Of a DNA stretch of 64,000 bases, positions 30,117 to 43,200 are shown in pieces. The translations under genes were made by a program, and so were the position numbers. This stretch comes from Anolis sagrei. Taxonomy: Eukaryota > Chordata > Lepidosauria > Squamata > Anolidae. The first letter of the stretch is position 1, and every line of letters starts with the position of its first letter. The stretch covers positions 82,468,209 to 82,532,208 of the forward strand of contig NC_090022.1 of the NCBI RefSeq assembly GCF_037176765.1. The letters run 5' to 3'. The notes beneath the pieces are model-generated. The model saw nothing but the letters and a program-made list of their open reading frames with translations. It was not told the origin of the DNA and made no database searches.

Positions 30117-33100
30117 GTAAGGCGGGCAGAGGAGCGAGGGGGGGGGGGGCTCTTCCGTGGGGAACCTTGCTTTGGAGGCAGGCGGGCAGGCAGGCAGCGA
30201 GGGAGAGAGCGAGAGCGAGAGAGAGGGGAGCGCACCCAACCCGGGCCGGTTATGCAACTTGTCCCCATCGCGCCGGCTGCATTGTATAAGCGGCGAGGGA
30301 CAGCCCGGCTTCCTCCTCCTCCTCTTCCTCTTCTTTCTCCTCTTCCTCTTCTTCCTCCCACACCTTCTCGCATCCCTCCCCACTTTGTAGAGGCTGGATA
30401 TTTTCCCCACCCGCCAGCCCCCGACCGAACAAAAGTATGAGCTTGCAAAAGTTCGCCTCTTTTGTAACTTCTGCCGCACAGAGAGGATCAGGAAATCATT
30501 TATGCAACCCATTTTTTTTAAAAAAAAATCGATTTGGATGTTAGTGCAGCTTATGAGACCTCTGAATAATAGACACAGCTGAATAAAATTCCACATTATC
30601 TGTTTTGAACTGGAATATATGGCAGTGTGGACCCAGGGCTCTTCCACACAGCCAAATAACCCAGAATATCAAGACAGAATAACAACAACAACAACAACAA
30701 CAACAAACTGGAATGTATGGCAGTGTGGACTCAGAGCCCTTTGACACAGCTAAATAACCCAGAATATCAAGGCAGAATAATAATAATAATAATAATTTTC
30801 TGTGTCAGGAGCAACATGAGAAACTGCAAGTAACTTCTGGTGTGAGAGAATTAGCTGTCTGCAAGGATGTTACCCAGGGGACACCCGGATGTTTGATGTT
30901 TTATCATCCTTGTGGGAAGCGTCTCTCATGTCCCCGCATGGGGAGCTGGAGCTGACAGAAAGAGCTCATCTGCGCTCTCCCCGGATTTGAACCTTCTTCA
31001 GTCCTGCTAGCACAAGGGTTTAACCCATTGCACCCCTGGGGGTTCCTGACATAGATTTGGATGTCAGAGCTGTTTGTGAGACACTTCTCTGAATAATATA
31101 CACATAGAATCATAGAGTTGGAAGAGATCTCATGGGCCATCCAGTCCAACCCCCTGCCAAGAAGCAGGAAAATTGCATTCAAAGCACTCCTGACAAATGG
31201 CCATCCAGTCTCTGTTTAAAAGCCTCCAAAGAAGGAGCCTCCACTACACTCCAGGGCAGAGAGTTCCACTGCTGAACAGCTCTCACATTCAGGAAATTCT
31301 TCCTAATGTTCAGATCGAATCTCCGTACTTGTACAGCTGAATATCTGTACAAGTATCTGCTTTGAACTGGAATATATGGCAGTGTGGACTCAGGGTTATT
31401 CCACACATCCCTATAACCCAGAATATCAAGGCAGAATAATAAGATTAATAATATAATAATTTTATTCTTATATCCCACCACCATCTCCCCGAAGGGACTC
31501 GGTGCAACTTACAGACAGCACAAAGTGCCTAAAAACAAACATAAAAGTGAGCACAATATAAAATACAATAAAATAAAACACATGCACACATTGAAACATC
31601 AATTCATACTCCATCAAGCTGCAATCCGCTAACCATGGCGGTAAATAACTGGCACCATGGCCAGGCTGTAAACATTGGAATAAAGTAGGTGCCTGCTGCA
31701 GCAATGGACAGAGGGCATGGGATATGGAAGTCCACACTTCCATATATTCCAGTTCAAAGCAGATAATGTGGGATTTTATTCAGCTGTGTGGAAGGGGTCC
31801 CAGTTCAAAGCAGATCTTATGGGATTTTCTGCCTTGATATTCTGGGTTATATGGCTATGTGGAAGGGCCCTGAGACTTTTGGAAAGCTAGGGCCCGATTT
31901 GCACAGCCAGCCTGCCTCTGTATCCACAAGATTAAGCACCCATAGATTCATATTTTTAAAGAAATCAATGATAAAAGGCAAGTCTAAGTCACCAGATTTA
32001 TAACCAGTTCTCCATACCCACAGATCCTGCATCCATGGATTCAATCATCAGTTGCTTGAAAATATTTTTAAAATCCAAAAAATCATTTTATATAACAGGC
32101 ACCATTTTACTATGTCAGTGTATGTAATGGGACTTGAGCACACATGAATTTTGGGATCCACAGGGATGTTCTGGAACCAAATCCCAGTGGATAACAAAGT
32201 ACTGCCTAATCTGCTCCTCTGCTCAGATAGTAGTCCTGATGTATGGTCACTCCCCATCTTTATTCAGACACCCCTCCCCCTTGGTGGTGCAATGGGCCAA
32301 ACCCTTGTGCCAGCTGAACTACTGACCAAAAGGTCTGCAGTTCAAATCCAGGGAGTGGGGTGAGCTCCCGTCTGTCAACTCCAGCTTTCCATGCAGGGAC
32401 ATGAGAGAAGCCTCCTACAGGATGGTAAAACATCCAGGTGTCTCCTGGGCAACGTCCTTGCAGACAGCCAATTATCTCACACCAGAAGCAACTTGCAGTT
32501 TCTCAAGTCGCTCCTGAAATGGAAAAAAAATCTATATTCACAGTCAAGAAAAAAAAGGAACAACCATTTTGAGTAGTTTGGGGTTTATGTATCCCTCCTC
32601 CCATTGTATATGCTTAAGTAAGTTAACAACCTGGATTGTGATTTGCTCAAGATTGTGGGCAGACTTGAACCCTGGAGTGTGTTAGCTGCACTAATGTAGA
32701 AGCACAGAGTATTTTTAGGCATAGTGCTATATTTCCCCTCAGGAATAGAGACACTTTGCTCCCTGATCCCAAGACTTCTGCAACATTTGTTTAGAGCAAT
32801 CATTATTATTTTTTCTTTAAAAGATAAGCAAAATTTCAACAGTGGCTGCTTTTCTTGCCCAGGGCTCTAATAATGGGGAAAATTGCACATCGTGAGTTGA
32901 GTTGAATGGTATTTTTCCATGCACAATGCTGTTATGGAAGAGAGAGAGAGAAGGAAGTACTGTACTTTATTGTCCACACAATAAGCTTCATCGACCAGGT
33001 CATTATCTCCTTAATAGACCTAAGATGTAATTTGAAGATCGGTTTTGAGACAGGAAAAATGGCAGGGTATTTAGACCTTGTAGGAAAGAATGACCTAAGA

Positions 33101-36100
33101 GTGCATGCTCCACCAATCCCACGATGCTCCTCACTTGTTCAGAGCCTGTTACAAAACACCAGCTCCGAGTTCGCAGTGACTCAGACAAGAAGCACAGGTG
33201 CCAGTGAAACTCTTTGAGTGCGTGTTGCACACCTTCAAATCACCTGTCAATTTGCAGCAATCCCATGAACTTCCCAGGATTTTTTAAAGTGAGAAATACT
33301 CAAAGATGGTTTTACCAGTTCCTTCATTTGAAATACAACCTACAGTACTTGGCCTTCATTGGGGGTCTCTCATTCAAGTATTAACAAGGGCTGACTTTGC
33401 TTAGCTTCCAGAGTCAGTGGGTTCTGGAGCCTTTAGGGCAGTTAGGCTGTTTCAGGTCCCTTCCACACTGGTCCTATATCCCAGGATCTGATCCCAGATT
33501 ACCTTCTTATCCCAGATTATATGGCTGTGGAGACTCATATAATCCAGTTCAAAGCACAGATCCTGGGCTACAGGGCAGTGTAGAAGAGGGCTCAATGCCC
33601 TTTTAGATAGGCCCCTATATTCCAGGATCTGATCACAGGTTTTCTGTTTATCCCAGATTATCTGGCAGTGCAGACTCATATAATCCAGTTTAAAGCATTA
33701 CACTGGAGATCAGATACTGGGATATAGGGTAGGGCTCTCAGAGTGTCCCCTTTTCCTAAAAACCCTAAGTTGCTTTCAATTTGTGGGTAGTACTGTATAT
33801 AAAAGGGCCAACCATAGTTTCACTGAGACCCCTTTCTACACTGCCATATAATCCAGATTCTCAAAGCAGATATTCCACATTATCTGCTTTGAACTGGATT
33901 ATATGAGTCTACACTGCCATATAATCCAGTTTAAAGCAGATAATTGGATTTTATATGGCAGTGTAGAAGGGGCCTGAGATGGAGTGAATATTGAGGTAGG
34001 CTGCAGGTGAGACTCAATGCATGTAATTCCACAATCCCCATGGAATAGGGATAAGAACTGTATGACTCTCTAGAGTTTATTCAGCTCCAGGTCTCAATAA
34101 GTATAGCCAAAGGTAAGGTTTGTAGGGGTTGTATTCTACCAACACTGAGAGGGTTGTGTATACCCCATTCCTGCCTTAGACCCTTTACCATGGAAACTTG
34201 TAAACTGGAAAGCAGTAAATACCTATGTATAGCTGTTGCTTATCATTTACCTACTGTTCAGAAAAAGCACTAGCATATGAATTGCTTACCAATTCTGTCC
34301 AAATTTCATTTCACTGCTTGTTGAACTGTGGATCCTAACCTCAAATGAGGTCCCCTTAGCACAATGTTGGGGTCACAAAAATTGGTGACAGTAAATGTTT
34401 TCTGGAGGCCACCTAGACATTTACACAAATCTGTTAGCAACAACATTTACAGTGGACACAGCCAAAAACACATCAGCTGGTCTTCATATAAAGGAAAATC
34501 AGCTTGCTTAGCAAATCTTGCAAATCCTGATTTTTGATCAGGAAATGTTTGGTTTTTATTTCTATTTTATAATATATCTGGGCCACTTAAAATGTCTTGG
34601 GCAGAAAGGGGTCATGGGTGGAAATAGTTTAAGAAGCCCTGCCCTATTTGGAATTGATTTTTATTTGGTTAACATAATAGGATGGTTGGGTTTTTTAAAA
34701 ACAAGAATAATTGCCATATATGTATTGTTGAAGGCTTTCATGGCCGGAATCACCGGGTTGCTGTAACTTTTTCGGGCTGTATGGTCATGTTCCAGAAGCA
34801 TTTTCTCCTGACTTTTCCCGTACATCTATGGCAGGCATCCTCAGAGGTTGAGAGGTTTGTTGGAAACTAGGCAATTGGGGTTTATATATCTGTGGAATAT
34901 CCAGGGTGGGAGAAAGAACTCTTGTCTGTTAGAGGTAGGTGTGAATGTTTCAATTGACCACCTTGATTTGCATTTAATGGCCTAGCAGTTTTCAAGGTGT
35001 GACTTCTTACTGCCTGAGGGAATCCTTTGTTGAGATGTGATTAGCTGTCCCTGATTGTTTCTTGTCTGGAGTTTTGAATATTATGATTTTAGAGGTTTTT
35101 TAAATACTGGTAGTGAGATTTGGTTCATTTTCATGTTTTTTCCCCTTTCTGTTGAAATTGTCCACATGCTTGTGGATTTCAATGGCTTCTCTGTGTAGTC
35201 TGACATGGTAATTTTTAGAGTGGTCCAGCATTTTGGTGTTTTCAAATAATGTGCTGTGTCCAGGTTAGTTCATCAGGTGTTCTGCTATGGCTGACTTCTC
35301 TGGTTGAAGTAGTCTGCAGTTCCTTTCATGTTCCTTGATTTGTATTTGGGCGCTGCATTTGGTGGTCCCTATGTAGACTTGTCCACAGCTGCATGGTATA
35401 TGGTAGACTCCTGCAGAGGTAAGAGGATCTCTCTTGTTCTTAGCTGAATGCAGCATTTGTTGGATTTTCTTAGTGGGTCTGTAGATTATTTGTAGATTGT
35501 GTTTCCGCATCAGCTTCCCTGCACAGTCAGTGGTTCCCTTGATGCATGACGTTTCACCCACATATATGACAGGCATCCTCAGAGATTGTGAGGTTTAATG
35601 TATTGTCGAAGGCTTTCATGGCTGGAATCACTAGGTTCTTGTGGGTTTTTTCGGGCTACAGAGCCATGTTCTAGAGGTTTGTTGTGAGGTTTGTTGGAAA
35701 CAAGGCAAGTGAGGTTTGTAGAATGTACAGGGTATTTATAAATGGGGTGTATATATCTGTGGAGTATCCACCTTGGACACTCCACAGATATATAAACCTC
35801 ACTTGCCTAATTTCCAATATACCTAAATATACTTCCCATATGCCTCATTAAATGCTAATCAAGGTGGCCAGTTGCAACATTCACACTTGCCTCAGGCAGA
35901 CAAGAGTTTTTTTTTAATTTCATGCTGGACATTCCACAGAGATATAAACCACTTACCTAGTTTCCAACAGACCTCACAACCTCTGAGGATGCCGGCCATA
36001 GGTGTGGATGAAACGTCAGGCGAGAATGCTTCTGAAACATGACCAGACAGCCCGGAAAACTCACAGCAATCCAGTTACCATATATACTCATGTATAAGTT

Positions 36101-37167
36101 GAGGGCAAGTTTTGGGCCAATGTTTTGAATTTTAGTATGTCCTATGGATAAGTCGAGAGTCATTCCATTAAGAAAGGAAATCATCAGTGCCAATTCAGTG
36201 GTTCAGGTGCTTCTGCTGTCTGCCACTATTTCCACATTCAGGCATTCAAAAAAGGCCAGAAGCAGTGTCATGGCAGAGAGTGTAGAAGGGGTTGATGCTT
36301 CTTTCAGATTTTCCCAGGAAGGACTAAGCTCTGGATTACTCTACTCAGAGGAGGAGATGGCTTCTTTTTTGATAGTCACATTGACCCAAATTGAGCCATT
36401 GGGTTGATTGACTAAAGTTTCTAGATACAGTAGTATATAGGATAATCTAGAGAAGCAGGAATTTCCTTCTGAAAAACAATAAGAGACCTAGATAAAGCAC
36501 TGTTGTTTCTTTTGGGTCCCAATCAATTGACAGGATTGGGATTAAAATGTTCTGATTTATGGTAGCAGGTTTAAATGCTTGCCAAATCCAGTGTAATTGT
36601 CTCCTTCTGGTGCAGTGTCACTGAGGCTGGATCTGCACTGTCCTATATCCCAGGAGCTGATCCCAGATTATTTTTTATCTCAGATTACTTGGCGGTGTAG
36701 ACTCATACAAACTAGATAATCTGGGATCGGATCCTGGGTAATATAGATCTAGCTTGGGTCCTTCCCCAAAGACAGCCTATAGGTGGACTTTAGAGTTGCA
36801 GGAGGGAGAGGAAGGAAGTGGATTAAAGTTACATTTTTGTAACATTTTATTGACTTTCAAAAGCTGCTTTTGACAGATTATTAACTGTATGCTTATTGAT
36901 TAACTACAGTATATGCCTATTTTGGAGTAGGTCCCAGTTAACTCAGTGTACCAGATTCGTAAGTCTACCACCCCTTTAACTCAACAGCACTCAGAGGAGA
37001 ACTTGTGATGAACCTCCGATTCCACAAATTTGTTTAACTTCAGCTGTCATTCCTGGCCACTGGCTGTGTGTTTGGATCAGACTGGATTTGCAATTTTTGT
37101 TACTGTAACTAATTATAAATGTTCAGCATAAAATTAATAACTAATGCTCAGTAAATGTTTATTAAAG

Positions 37168-37210
<43 letters not shown>

Positions 37211-40200
37211 AGGTTTTTATTCCCAAGTGTATTCCCCTTTTGCATAGGGGAGATATCAAATCAAATCTTTCTTTATTGCAGCCATAAACCAGAATAAAGG
37301 AGAAATCATGTCTTGAAGATATTTAATTTTGCAACCAGCAGTGGAGAACTTCGCACACTCACTGTACTCCAACCCTGTCGTCCCTAACCTTTGGCTCTGC
37401 TGATTAGGCTGATGGGAGGTGGAATCCAATAATGTTTAAAAGTCACAGCCCACTAGAGTCTTTAAAACACTGAACAATGTGTTCATCCCAAAAATTCCTT
37501 ATGCAGAAATCATATGCTGACAAGGAGAAACTTGAGATTTGTGCACAGGCTGACAGACTCTAGTCTAGAGCAGGAGAAAACAGCTCAGAGTTACAAATGT
37601 TCTCTCCATCTGCCAACTTGCAGACTGAATTGCTAGTGGCTTAAATTCACCTAGCAACTTCGAATCACACTTTCCCCCCTGACAATGGCTTTGTGCCATC
37701 TGCAGCCATGAAGGGCTGGAGTTCCACAAGGGTACCTTCATGATAGATTGAAATCTGTGTGTTGGATTTCTGTGTATGATGCTGCTAGTAGACGTGTGCA
37801 TTTGGGGGAAAACCTTGTTCCATTTCATGTCCCAGATTTCATTGTGGGTACCAATCCATTTTTTGTAAGCCAAAATTGGGGCCCAAAAATTGGACCAGTG
37901 TGTGTGTGTGTGGGGGGGGGGGGGCTTCCCGTCCACTGGCTTCCTTTCCCAGCATGTGTTCTTCTTACCTGGCACCTGCTGTTTCTACTTTTAGAGTAAG
38001 AGGCACTTGTAGTAGGCACTGGCAGGCAAGCACAATTTCTGGGCCTGCCTGCTCACACTGCCATGCACAAGCTGTCCTTGGGAAGAGAGTGCATGTGTGG
38101 TGGGGTGTGCAGCCAGGCCCAGAAAGTATGCATGCCTGCCAATGCCTGCGACCAAGCCCCTCTTACTCTAGAGTAAGAGGAGCTCAGCTGCAGGCATTCT
38201 CTGGGCCTGCCTGCCTGCAACCACTGCCACACATGCCCAGCCACACTCTATGGTGGGGCATGCAGGCAGGTCCACAGTGTGCTTGTAGCCGAGCTCCGGG
38301 CTTTCCTGCCTGAATGCCCTGCCACACACATTGTCTTTTTCCAAGTCAAGGAGGTAAGTTCGGATGCACATGAAAGTAGGCTTTCGTGTTGAGCAGATTT
38401 TGGTGTGTGGGGGAGGCTTCTTTTTTTCTGCTTTCAAAGAAATGGAAGACACGAAAGAATGGTTGGAATGAATTTCATGCACATGCCTAGCTGCTAGTAT
38501 GGTACTGTGGAGAGTTCCTCAGGGAAAGCAAATACAATGTACCTTATAATACTGTCTGTTTGATAATGTACTCCTTGGTGTCTTGCCATAATACAAAATT
38601 GGACAAAGTGCTATAGCAGCCTCATCCGAAACTTATGAAACTCGTCCTTGTTTTACTAGTTGCCCCTATTCTGTTTATCTTCACTTTATAATTTCCTCCT
38701 GTTACTGCTTTTGTTTTCTGTTACCACAAGAAGATTTAGTTCTCCCTAAGGCACTAAAGATTTAGTCCTCCCAAGGAACTAAAAAAAGAAGAGAAGCATC
38801 TATGTTAATTTAAATGTGTACGGTTAAAACAGCTATATTATTTGTTTTGTCCAAGATTCTAATAGTCCCGCAACCACCAGTGTTTCCCCAAAGACAAATA
38901 TGTTTTTAATGTTCTAATTTGGCAACCTTTAAAATGTTACTAATTTGAAGAAAAAGCAAGTCTTTGGCATCATTTTTTACTTTACACTCTATTCTAACAT
39001 ATATACATTTCCATGGGATTAAATCCCATGGAATTCAGTAGAGTCTACCACTGTGTCAACATGCATTGAGTCAAATTGTTCACTTTGAATATTTGTGACA
39101 TGACTACTGGAGGTGGGTAATATTTTCATTTTGGCTTTTGACACAAACTTAAGAAAATCTGCACATCTCCTTGTCAGTGGAACATAATTCTTCAGAAAGA
39201 ACCTGAAACATTTGAGGTGAGGGAACTGAAATTAAACAGATGTATCAATCTAAGATTAGAAATCAAAATCTACGCACCAGTTCTATGGTGTAAAACTCAA
39301 CAAGCCAATTTCTTGTAATCCTTGAGGTAGCTCCAGAGTCATCAACCGGCTTCAAATAAATTTAGATATAATAGAGGTAATTCATCATGCACTACAGTGG
39401 TTGCAGTCCTGTTTAAATCAAATTATACCCAGATAGAGGCAGGAAGGATTGTGATGTTAAGTACTCTTTTTTTCATGGTTTGTAAGGCTATTTGGGGGAA
39501 TGCAGTTTATAAGCATGAGATCAAGTGTGGTATAGTGTATTCAGGCATTTGAATTCCTGCTTGATGATAGAGATATACTGGGTGATCTTGGGCAAGTCTC
39601 ACCTTCTCAGCCTCAAAGGAGGGCAATGTAAACCTCCTCTAACTCTTGCTAAGAAAACCCTGGGATATTTGCCATGAATTAGGAATTATCTGAAAAGATA
39701 TGCACATTTATACACACAGGGAAAGAGATACTGGGAACAGTTTGATTGTCAGGGTTTTGTTTGTAATCCCCACAAATGGTTTCCTCTTGCATATTTAATA
39801 TTTTAAAAGACATTAGCAGCCACTGCATCAATGTAAACAGGTCTGCTGAGTGACAACTATGCAGCACTCCATTTACATCGCCAAGGGACTTTTGCAAATG
39901 CTTTTGGCAAACTAATGATTCAAGTGAACAGTATTCATTACTGTCTGTATAAAGTTTATTGAAGTGGCAAACATGAGCTGGGAATCTGAACCCAAGATTC
40001 CCCGATCTAAGCTTGCCAACTACATCAAACCAATTTCTGTATAATGATTTGTGTAGTCATTTGGTGACAATATTGTGAGAATCATTTTGCTGTATATAAA
40101 CTCTAAATCAGTCCTGCTCAAAATGGAGGTCTATGGGCTAGTGCTGCTCTGTGAGTCATTTTGCTGGTTTCTGCATGTATCCAGAACAGACAGGAACATT

Positions 40201-43200
40201 TGTATCAAATGGGCAGAAATATTGTGTTGGTCCCTGGAATATTAAGAAAAAACAAGTTGATTCATCTCATTAAATAGTCTTAGGTGCAGTGATTTTAGAT
40301 GGGTTATAAATAAATAAAACAATTATGTGTAAAGAATATAAGGATAAAACAACTTTAAACAGGTTTGCAATTAAAACTGCATAAAAGGCAACAACAGTTT
40401 AAAGGCATGTACATATATATATGTTCCTTGAGAGCCATTGTGGTGTAGTGGTTTGACTGTTGGACTAGATCACTAAGCAATCTTGGTTCAAATCCCCACT
40501 TGGCCATGGAAAGCCACTGGATTCCTTTGGGAAAGTCACACATACACACCTCTGAACAAACCATTGCAAGAAAGCCCTCTGATAGGTGTCATCTTAGGGT
40601 TACCATATGTCAGAAATGGTTTAAAGGGATACAACAAATATACATACACATTTACTTTAGGGCCCAAAGGTCATGTTTTGGCTTGACATTAGAAAGAAAC
40701 CAATTGGATATCTAAGAGGATGGTAATCCACAATGGAAATGCCACTACAAAGGAGACAACTCCATGTTCTCTCACATTGTGTTGCTTCCACTGGTAGGGC
40801 ACGAAAGGGGACACCTCATGCAGACCTCAGCCCGTATCAGTTATTTGGTCTATTTACTTAAATGTATTCATTTGTAATTGTGTTCTGTATTGCTACTGAG
40901 TCATGATTGTGGTGTTATGACTGCAATTGTAACTCTGCCCTCAACCTACTTCACTGGGCATAATTTGTTTCCATCAGATTTGAGGGAGAAGGTAAGGCCT
41001 GGAGAGTCTGCTTACTTAGGAATACTTACCTAAGAAGCTGATGAAGAATACTGGCCCCCAATTCATGGGCTGTCGTATGACAGGGCCTTCTCGGTGGTGG
41101 CCCCTTGGCTTTGGAACTCCCTCCCACTAGAGATTAGATCTGCGCCTTCCCTCCTGACCTTTAGGAAGCTAATAAAAACTTGGCTTTGGCATATGGCATC
41201 TCAGGATTGAGTCAATAACCCTTGTCCACGTGGAAGGAGGGCGACGAATTATGACTGTACTGACGACTTAGCTTGTGTAATGTGATGATGATGTTTTTAT
41301 TGTACTGATATTTTAATGTATAATGATGATGCATTGTGCTGTTTTGTATATTACTGTATATGAACACATGTTGTGAACCGGCCTGAGTCCCTCCTTGGAG
41401 GTGAGAAGACCGGTATATAAAACTTCTAAATAAATAAATGTAGGAAGGGGCACTCCTTTAAGAATTTAGGTCTTTGAATGTCACAATTTTTGTGATGTTG
41501 TTTGCCTTACATCTAAGAGAGGTTCTTTTCCTTTTAAATGCTTGCCTACATGGCATTCTCGGATACAGCCTTGAGCAAACACTTGAGGGTTCCCACATTT
41601 ATAAAGGGCCTAACATTTCTCATTTTATAGTAGTCACGGAAATGCCATTTTGTCTGGTAACTGAAGGTTTCTGCTATAATTACATGAACATAGGTTATTT
41701 TCAGAACTTGGAAAGAAGATATATTTAGACTAGAACTTCAGAATTCCTCCCATTAACATGGTCACTGGATGCACTGACTAGCTGATTGTGTAATCCAAAA
41801 TGGTAACCTTTCTAAGTTTCTGTTCTTTTTTATATATTTATATAAAAGATGTGAACCTCTTCTATTTCTTGAAGATCAAAGTGTGCATGAGCATTTACAT
41901 CTGCTGCAATGGTCCAGGCTTGATTTTTTTCTCCTGGTTTGATTACTTGCTTAAATTACGATCTTACCTAGACCTCATCTGCATGGAATCTTACCAAGTC
42001 CTTGTTTGAATGGAACCTTATTTGATTGGGACTTCTCAAACAAACCTGGAACTATTTTTTTTATTTCAGGGACAACAGGTAGCTCTCCAGAGGATTTTGG
42101 GCAACAGTATCAAACAGGTCTAGGCAACTTCACCAGTGGTGAGGAATACTGGGATTTGTAGTACAACAACATGTGGAGTTGCACATGTTCCATCCAAAAG
42201 CTATGCAACTGTAATCCATCATTTCTGGTATTCTTTATAATTGTTGAAAGCAGCTCTTTGGAATTGCAGGTAAAAGATATTTTGGGCAGTATGCTGTTAA
42301 AAAGTGACCTGGGTAGAGCTCAGTAGTAAAGGATTTTGCAGTCTTTTCATCTAAGGCTGTGTATACTTATGAGACCCCCAAATACTGTGTACAATGCAGT
42401 CTTTATCAAGACAGTGCTAATAAGAGAACACAGTGTGAACTTCAGTTGAATACAGTATGACCTTCCATATCTGTGCTGGATATATGAAGCCACAGATAAT
42501 GACAAACCTTCCTGAAATCAAGAATAGCCCAAGAATACATAGTTGTGCTCGAGGACCTAGAAAATGCATAGAGGACCTATTTTGTTAAACATGGATGAAT
42601 GAAACTGAATACCAGTTCTGCGAATATGGGGGTTATATTGTATATCAAACACTGACAGTTCAGACAAGTTAGTTTAACTGTAAGCAGCAGATTACATTAG
42701 ATGTACTCAACATTAAAAAAATTCTGAAACACATTTTGGAAAATACCTATTTTTGACATGATACATAGACAGCTCCCAGCTAGCAAATTCAGGGCAGAGC
42801 ATTCCAGTGCATGTTGCAGATACAACCTGCAGTCATCTGTAGGATTGCATTGGACAGTGGAGGCTGAAGCCTTTGATTCACAATGGGGCACTGAATCTGT
42901 TTTTGAGTTTCACTCTAAACTTTAAAGGACTCATTGTTCCCTTCCTTCAGCTAGTGTCTCTTTTTTGTTATCTAAGATGTCTAGAAGGCAAGGATGACAC
43001 TTGATGTATAGAGAAACTTCTGGAGGTTAACCTGGTCATACTGACCCATTTTCTCACAGACATGTTCCCAGGGAGCTTGAATTCCATATCTGAAGAGGAA
43101 AATAGAAGATGCAGCAGTACTATGAGTTTGTTTGTTTGGATTTTATTTTATGAATTCTTTATAAGGCAGAATAAATAGTAAATATGATATTAATTGCACT

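Larger units (their letters stand above)
29440..30170 (+). promoter_or_regulatory. CpG island promoter of the LONRF gene
   Basis: A very GC- and CpG-rich block spanning the 5' leader, all of coding exon 1 and the donor. It is TATA-less. An in-frame TGA at 29786-29788 lies 36 bases before the ATG, which rules out upstream coding sequence within this exon. The leader includes a CCAG/CCTG tetranucleotide array. Confidence 0.75.

Noticed and set aside
28853-30448. 531-codon open frame on the minus strand
   Set aside because: It lies antisense to the LONRF CpG island and exon 1. The lack of stops comes from very high GC content and simple repeats, and the translation is Arg/Gly/Pro-rich noise crossing unrelated repeats.
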